A model generated the notes under the pieces. That model ran no database searches and had not been told where the DNA came from. It saw nothing but the letters and a program-made list of their open reading frames with translations. 18,008 nt of DNA from Candidatus Peregrinibacteria bacterium (lineage in GTDB: Bacteria > Patescibacteriota > Gracilibacteria > UBA1369 > UBA12463). The stretch spans positions 1-18,008 of the forward strand of contig JACRIA010000072.1 of the NCBI GenBank assembly GCA_016215735.1, in the 5' to 3' direction. Made by a program: the position numbers and the translations under genes. Shown in pieces: positions 13,290 through 18,008 of the stretch. The first letter of the stretch is position 1; every line of letters starts with the position of its first letter.

Positions 13290-14216
13290 ATGGCAGGAAC
13301 ACGCGAAATAAAACGGAAAATTAAATCAATAAAAAGCACGAAACAGATAACGCGCGCGATGGAACTTGTCGCGGCATCGAAAATGAAAAAAGCTGTGCTT
13401 AATGCGACTTCAATAAGGCCGTACGCGACGAATGCCATGGTTGTTTTGGCTCATGTAAGCGAAAAAACAGATCCGGAACTTCACCCATTTCTTGTTAAGC
13501 GCGAACTTCGCAACTGTCTTGTGGTTATGATTTCTTCGGATCGCGGACTCTGCGGAGGCTTCAACGCGACATTGGTTAAAAAAATTATTTCATTTGAAAA
13601 AGAATTCAAAACAGCGCATCCAAAATGTAATTTGTCTTATATTGCTGTTGGCAGAAAGGCTGAAACATTTTTGGCGCGCACTGGAAGAAATCTTGTCGCG
13701 TCTTACGGCGGCTTGAGCAATAACCCAAGGCTGAACGACATTTTATCATTAAACAAATTGATTTTTGATTATTACAAAGCTGGCGACTATGACATGGTCA
13801 CGCTTGTTTATCAGCATTTTGTTTCTGCAGTTTCGCAAAAACCTGTCTCGCATCAATTACTTCCGTTTTCGCGCGAAAGTATGTTAGAAATGGGACATTC
13901 TCTCGGGTTATTTGCAGAGGAGATGCCGTCCGCTCCGCAAAGCGGAGCTTCCGGCGTGGAATACAAATTCGAACCTTCCGCGAGTTTTATTCTTGATAAT
14001 TTAATTCCCGGCCTTGTTGAAATGCAGATTTATCACGCGGTCCTTGAATCAACCGCGTCGGAACATTCTTCCCGCATGGTCGCGATGCACAGCGCGACAG
14101 AAAACGCGAACGAGCTTATAAACGGCCTAACACTTTTGTTCAACCAAAACCGCCAAGCGGCTATCACAAGAGAAATCGCGGAAATTTCAGCGGGGAAGAT
14201 TGCGCTGGGATTATAA
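13290..14216 (+). CDS. atpG: F1 ATP synthase subunit gamma
   Basis: The rotor shaft (308 residues). The N-terminal helix has the family pattern KSIKSTKQITRAMELVAASK (12-31), the middle domain has SSDRGLCGGFN (82-92), and the C-terminal helix has TLLFNQNRQAAITREIAEI (281-299). It is about 20 residues longer than the E. coli subunit. The extra length lies at about 212-230 (MPSAPQSGASGVEYKFEPS), where the DNA contains a perfect GC palindrome (13932-13948). It is the last gene of the operon, whereas atpD normally follows it. Its TAA overlaps the stop of the convergent giant gene, leaving no room for a separate terminator. Confidence 0.96.
   Translation: MAGTREIKRKIKSIKSTKQITRAMELVAASKMKKAVLNATSIRPYATNAMVVLAHVSEKTDPELHPFLVKRELRNCLVVMISSDRGLCGGFNATLVKKIISFEKEFKTAHPKCNLSYIAVGRKAETFLARTGRNLVASYGGLSNNPRLNDILSLNKLIFDYYKAGDYDMVTLVYQHFVSAVSQKPVSHQLLPFSRESMLEMGHSLGLFAEEMPSAPQSGASGVEYKFEPSASFILDNLIPGLVEMQIYHAVLESTASEHSSRMVAMHSATENANELINGLTLLFNQNRQAAITREIAEISAGKIALGL
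13932..13948. repeat. GC palindrome inside atpG
   Basis: GCTCCGC-AAA-GCGGAGC lies in frame and encodes part of SAPQSGAS within the linker by which gamma is longer than usual. It is similar in style to the intergenic GC hairpins. Confidence 0.55.
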
Positions 14217-17200
14217 GGATGTTTCGCTTGTACTCTCTCCTCCAGCAACTTTAGTAGCGGTTTTTCTTTTTTCGTATTCTGCTCCTGATAAAAATTTATA
14301 TCCTGATAAATTCGCGGCTTGGATTGCTCGTGTCATTTTTGCTCCGTTGTCTGTTGCGATTAAATTAGCGAGAGTTGTATTAAAATTTGCAATAGCATCT
14401 TCTATTTGTTCCTGTAGTTTGTTGTTTTCTGGAATTGCACGGGGAGGCGTTGTTGTGAATAGCAAGCTAAAATCATGGCCGTATGCTCTGCCTATATCAA
14501 GTATTAATTTTTGTAAAGCACTTCTGTGTTTAATTGTTTTTACCCCAGGATCAACAACAGAATCATCATTAAATTTTACTGGATCTATTCTTATAAAAGC
14601 ATTTTCTGCTTTTTTCTTATATCTATTATCTATAATTGAATCGTATCTTATGAATGATGCTAAAGCTTCTCTCACGTTATCTGCTGTTTCTTTGCCTTCT
14701 GCTGCTAAATTTCCAAGAACTTTGATGTTTTCATTGAATCCTGGATATGCGTTCAAATAACCTGGCTGTGAGAAGTGCTCTCTGATTGTTCCTCCTGATG
14801 TTAATGCCCGTTCTATCATGCTCTCTGTTAAAAGAGGAATAACAAAATGCGTATCGTCATGGTCAAGTTTTTGTGATTCCTGCAGCGCTTTGTCTGTTCT
14901 AATATGCGTATCGCGAAATGGCAGCATATAATTCCAGAGTAAATATTTTGTTCTAGGGCCCGGAGCATTTTTAAATTCGGCATTTTCATCACCATCTTGG
15001 TCAAGCATCTTTGCCAGCCGCTGATAATCTTCTAGTTTATATGGACGATTTCCTTTTGGTTTGCCTGTCGCTGGATCTATTTCTGTTTTTTCTTTCTCCG
15101 GCATTCCGATTTTCCATTTATTTTTATTTGTGAAAAAATCCAGCCACGGCATATGATTAAGCCACAAACCATCAATCAAACCTATTCTATCCAAAGACAG
15201 AAGTCCTGTCGCAGCGCCTTGAATTAAAAAATAAACTTTATCTTCAACTGCCATTTTTCCTTTTTGTATGGAGAAATGATAAAGACCTTCATATTGATGC
15301 GGATTAACCCATCCTCCTCTTTTCCATACTGTAAGCAATTTTTGCATTTCTTTGCTAAGGCCTCCGATATTTTTCGGATCGTTTTCAAGCTGATCTCCTT
15401 TTTTCTTATAAAGCTCTATTCCGCTGTCATACGCATTGTTGTTTTCATTAAACCATTTGCCAAAAATGCCCTCGCCCCACATAGCATCTACCGCGCCTTC
15501 TATTAAGTCTTGACCTGTAAGCCATTTCCCTGTGTCTGGATCCTGTTTTACTTTTGCGGCTGGATCGTCCATGAGCGGAATTGGAATTCTTTTCCTTGGA
15601 TCTGTAAATTCATTAATGATTTTCCATAATTTTTTATCATCCCAGCGCATATGGCCTTTGCTTGTCAAAATCAACATACAGGCTTTAAGTTCATCTCTGT
15701 TTCTTACGTTCCACATTCTGTGCCTGACTTCGAAAATACCGAGATGCTCGAGGCCTGCTTTGTATTTTTCAACTTCTTCGTTTTCCGCTGCTTCCTTTTG
15801 GCGCGCCATTTCTGTAGCGATAATAGGCATGAGTTCGCCAGCTTTGCCGGTATTCCATTTCATTCTTCTTTGCCATCTTCTGACATGAAATTCATAGATT
15901 GATTTTACGAGGAAAACAATATCTTGAAGACTTAGCATTGTGGTGTTGTTCCAAAATTCTCTTATTTTTGATGTAGGCGGAAGAACGCATGGATCGCCGC
16001 GCTGTTCTTGAAGCTCTTTTGCTTTTTTGCCTTCTGGGGCTTCGAGCGCTTTAGTGAGTTTTTCTTCTTGAGCATTTTTTGCTGTATCATGAGCCGTCTG
16101 ATACATTGGATTATCTTTGCTCAATGAAGCAACAGCCCTATCCGCATAAGCGTCTGTATCAGCGGATGTGAGATTGCGTTTGCGAGCTGTATCAAGAAAT
16201 TGAGCGAATGTTTGATTTTGTTTTTTACCTCCGTTTTTCGTGATATTTACTGTGTTTTTTTCAGGATCAATGCTGTCAATTCTATAAACTTCTGATCCTG
16301 CTTCCGGTGATTCGCGGAAAAAAGTGGTTCCGGCGCTTGCAGCCGGCGTTGGCGCATCATGGCCCGCGGCTTTATGCAAATGCGCAAAAGCTTTATTTAA
16401 TTCTTCTGTCGTATTTACTTTTTTTCTAACATCTTTTCTCAAAAACCACTGCGTAAATTCTCCGAACGTGAATGTTTTTTTAGTTATATCTGCTTCTGCC
16501 TGTTCTAATTCTCCTGTTTCTGGATTGGCTATAAATCTTCTTGTGAGGTCTTCTTTATATGCGGTAACAACAGGCTTATCGAGAATAATTTTGTCTTCTT
16601 CTATGCGTTCGATTTTTGCATAATGTGTTTCTGTAATGATATTTCCTTTTTCATCCAGGTTTTTGTTTCTGTCATATTCCAATTCCATTCCTTCTTTAAT
16701 TTCAAATCCAAAAGAGGTTAATTCAATTATCTTTTCTGTTTCTTTAAGTGTTTTTACATTCTGGTATGCACGGGATCCATCCATCCATTTTCTTAATGTA
16801 CCTACATTAAACTCTCCTACGCCTGTAACAATAACAATCGGCATGCCTTCGTATTCTGGTACGGCTTTGCCTTCTTCAACATATCCGGGACTTTCAAAAT
16901 AAACGCTCAAAATTTCTGTTTCATCCCGGTAATAGTCGTATTTATTAGTTTCAAGATTTAATTTTCTGTTCAGGAATTTTATTCTTGTGCCTTCTTTGAG
17001 GTCTATTCCAAGCCATTTCCCAGCGCCTTTAATCCTGTCTTCAATTAATATATTTTTATAAATCTCGCGGTTTAAAGGATCGAATAAAAGTCCTATTTCC
17101 TCTTCAACTTCTGCTAATTCTTGTCTTGCCGCTTGAATTGTCGCGGTTTCTACGGCAAAGCGCGTTATATAATTTTTTAAATTTAACTTCGCTAATGCTG

Positions 17201-18008
17201 ATTCAAGCGCATGTGTTGGTATGGAAGCTTCATTTTTTCTAATAGGGTCAGGCAGGGCATAAGCGCCCATATACGTAGGATTAACTAAAATATTTCTTAA
17301 AATTTCGTTAAGATTCGCATTAGCCTGCGCCATTTCTTTACAAAGCACAAAATATCCGTCGCAGGTTGCGATTAATTTATCAGTTGCGTTTTTGTATTTC
17401 TTATTTAAATTTTCGAGGCGATTTTTATCTTCAACGGTACCGATTTTTCTATTCAGCATTGCTTCAACGCTTCTTTGCGATACCTCCAGCTTTTCGCGCG
17501 TACTGCGTTTCAGCCATTCTGGAGAAACTGGAATCGCTTCCTTTTTTCCTACGCGCTTTATTTCTCCTTTGATTTTTTGCAATTCTCGTTCGAACTTTGT
17601 TTCAGAAATTTTGCCTTTTACTAGCTGTTCTACGATGTCGATACATTTTGCGTTTTTGCTTTCTAAGCCTAAAAATGCCATTTCAAACGTGTCCGCGGTT
17701 ATTAAACCTAAGGCTTTTTTTTCTGCCAAAGTTTTGTATGATTCTTTTGTTTTGCTATCACCTTGTTCGCCTCTCACGCATTTCAATAATGTAAGAAACA
17801 TTGAAGGGGTGATTGATCCTTCTTGTGCCAGCTGGATTACAAAAACTTTGCTCATTGGATCGCCTGTTTCCCAAGCTTTTTTTGCTTGATCTTTAACAGA
17901 GGCTGGAAGGTTATCAATTTTTGCGGCCATTGATTCTTTTGTTTGCTTTTCGAGCTCCTGCTGGCGCTTTTTCAATTCTTCTTCGGGCGTGAGATTTTTG
18001 TCCGCGCC
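14211..18008 (-). CDS. Giant multi-module protein of unknown function (N-terminus beyond right edge)
   Basis: The frame is open from the right edge to the TAA at 14213-14211, at least 1265 residues. A TTG at 17975 is not the start, because 11 more codons (GADKNLTPEEE) continue upstream. Numbering below is from that TTG. Residues 1-320 are charged and mainly helical. Three beta-rich modules follow (about 327-398, 425-512, 548-594), each ending in a strand and an aromatic helix: VGEFNVGTLRKWM, FTFGEFTQWFL, QTFAQFLDTAR. Residues about 600-660 are a low-complexity charged linker. The C-terminal 600 residues are Trp-rich and probably globular (FWNNTTMLSLQDIVFLV, WKRGGWVNPHQYEGLYHF, NHMPWLDFFTNKNKW). 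No signal peptide, membrane helix, P-loop or catalytic motif that I recognise is visible. The very end is Ser/Thr-rich. It is likely cytoplasmic, or displayed by an unseen N-terminal signal. Function unknown. Confidence 0.85.
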   Translation of the reverse strand, partial: GADKNLTPEEELKKRQQELEKQTKESMAAKIDNLPASVKDQAKKAWETGDPMSKVFVIQLAQEGSITPSMFLTLLKCVRGEQGDSKTKESYKTLAEKKALGLITADTFEMAFLGLESKNAKCIDIVEQLVKGKISETKFERELQKIKGEIKRVGKKEAIPVSPEWLKRSTREKLEVSQRSVEAMLNRKIGTVEDKNRLENLNKKYKNATDKLIATCDGYFVLCKEMAQANANLNEILRNILVNPTYMGAYALPDPIRKNEASIPTHALESALAKLNLKNYITRFAVETATIQAARQELAEVEEEIGLLFDPLNREIYKNILIEDRIKGAGKWLGIDLKEGTRIKFLNRKLNLETNKYDYYRDETEILSVYFESPGYVEEGKAVPEYEGMPIVIVTGVGEFNVGTLRKWMDGSRAYQNVKTLKETEKIIELTSFGFEIKEGMELEYDRNKNLDEKGNIITETHYAKIERIEEDKIILDKPVVTAYKEDLTRRFIANPETGELEQAEADITKKTFTFGEFTQWFLRKDVRKKVNTTEELNKAFAHLHKAAGHDAPTPAASAGTTFFRESPEAGSEVYRIDSIDPEKNTVNITKNGGKKQNQTFAQFLDTARKRNLTSADTDAYADRAVASLSKDNPMYQTAHDTAKNAQEEKLTKALEAPEGKKAKELQEQRGDPCVLPPTSKIREFWNNTTMLSLQDIVFLVKSIYEFHVRRWQRRMKWNTGKAGELMPIIATEMARQKEAAENEEVEKYKAGLEHLGIFEVRHRMWNVRNRDELKACMLILTSKGHMRWDDKKLWKIINEFTDPRKRIPIPLMDDPAAKVKQDPDTGKWLTGQDLIEGAVDAMWGEGIFGKWFNENNNAYDSGIELYKKKGDQLENDPKNIGGLSKEMQKLLTVWKRGGWVNPHQYEGLYHFSIQKGKMAVEDKVYFLIQGAATGLLSLDRIGLIDGLWLNHMPWLDFFTNKNKWKIGMPEKEKTEIDPATGKPKGNRPYKLEDYQRLAKMLDQDGDENAEFKNAPGPRTKYLLWNYMLPFRDTHIRTDKALQESQKLDHDDTHFVIPLLTESMIERALTSGGTIREHFSQPGYLNAYPGFNENIKVLGNLAAEGKETADNVREALASFIRYDSIIDNRYKKKAENAFIRIDPVKFNDDSVVDPGVKTIKHRSALQKLILDIGRAYGHDFSLLFTTTPPRAIPENNKLQEQIEDAIANFNTTLANLIATDNGAKMTRAIQAANLSGYKFLSGAEYEKRKTATKVAGGESTSETSL

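Noticed and set aside
17392..17889. 165-codon plus-strand frame opposite the giant gene
   Set aside because: Same reason: Ser/Phe/Leu-rich mirror of a charged coding region, with no start context and no family features.

Overview
This 18-kb window looks like a piece of a bacterial chromosome from the Candidate Phyla Radiation (Patescibacteria), perhaps near Peregrinibacteria or Gracilibacteria. The reasons are moderate GC with many AT-rich spacers, a reduced F-type ATP synthase set (71-residue c subunit, 155-residue delta), a very long protein of no recognised family, repeat elements in many gene gaps, and no Shine-Dalgarno motif ahead of any of the 15 visible starts. TGA is used as a stop, so there is no sign of TGA recoding. 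The lineage is inference; the gene content is read directly.

Left part (1-6558): the start of a minus-strand gene leaving the window; a PrsW-type intramembrane protease gene (minus); a divergent unknown membrane protein (plus); thrS without a TGS domain (plus); then two minus-strand genes, a RelA/SpoT-like nucleotidyltransferase protein whose stop overlaps that of thrS, and a beta-carbonic-anhydrase-like protein. The divergent promoters near 1180 and 1284 flank a REP-like inverted repeat.

Non-coding hub (6559-7162, about 600 bp): promoter-like sequences in both directions, a short minus-strand transcript with a strong intrinsic terminator, a compact tRNA-like element on the plus strand with an Ala-type G3-U70 pair but a shrunken D-arm region, two promoter candidates for the ATP synthase operon, and a composite repeat.

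ATP synthase operon (7163-14216, plus): the order is atpD-atpC-atpI/Z-atpB-atpE-atpF-atpH-atpA-atpG. This is a cyclic permutation of the usual I-B-E-F-H-A-G-D-C order. All catalytic residues checked in alpha, beta, a and c are present, so the machine should be functional. The c subunit lacks the sodium-binding pattern and is predicted to carry protons. Several gaps hold hairpins or repeats, including two near-identical elements of about 116 bp placed directly after the atpD and atpA stop codons.

Right part (14211-18008, minus): one huge gene, open at the right edge, encoding at least 1265 residues. It contains three related beta-rich modules and large helical or Trp-rich regions. I recognise no family. 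Its stop codon overlaps the atpG stop within TTATAA.
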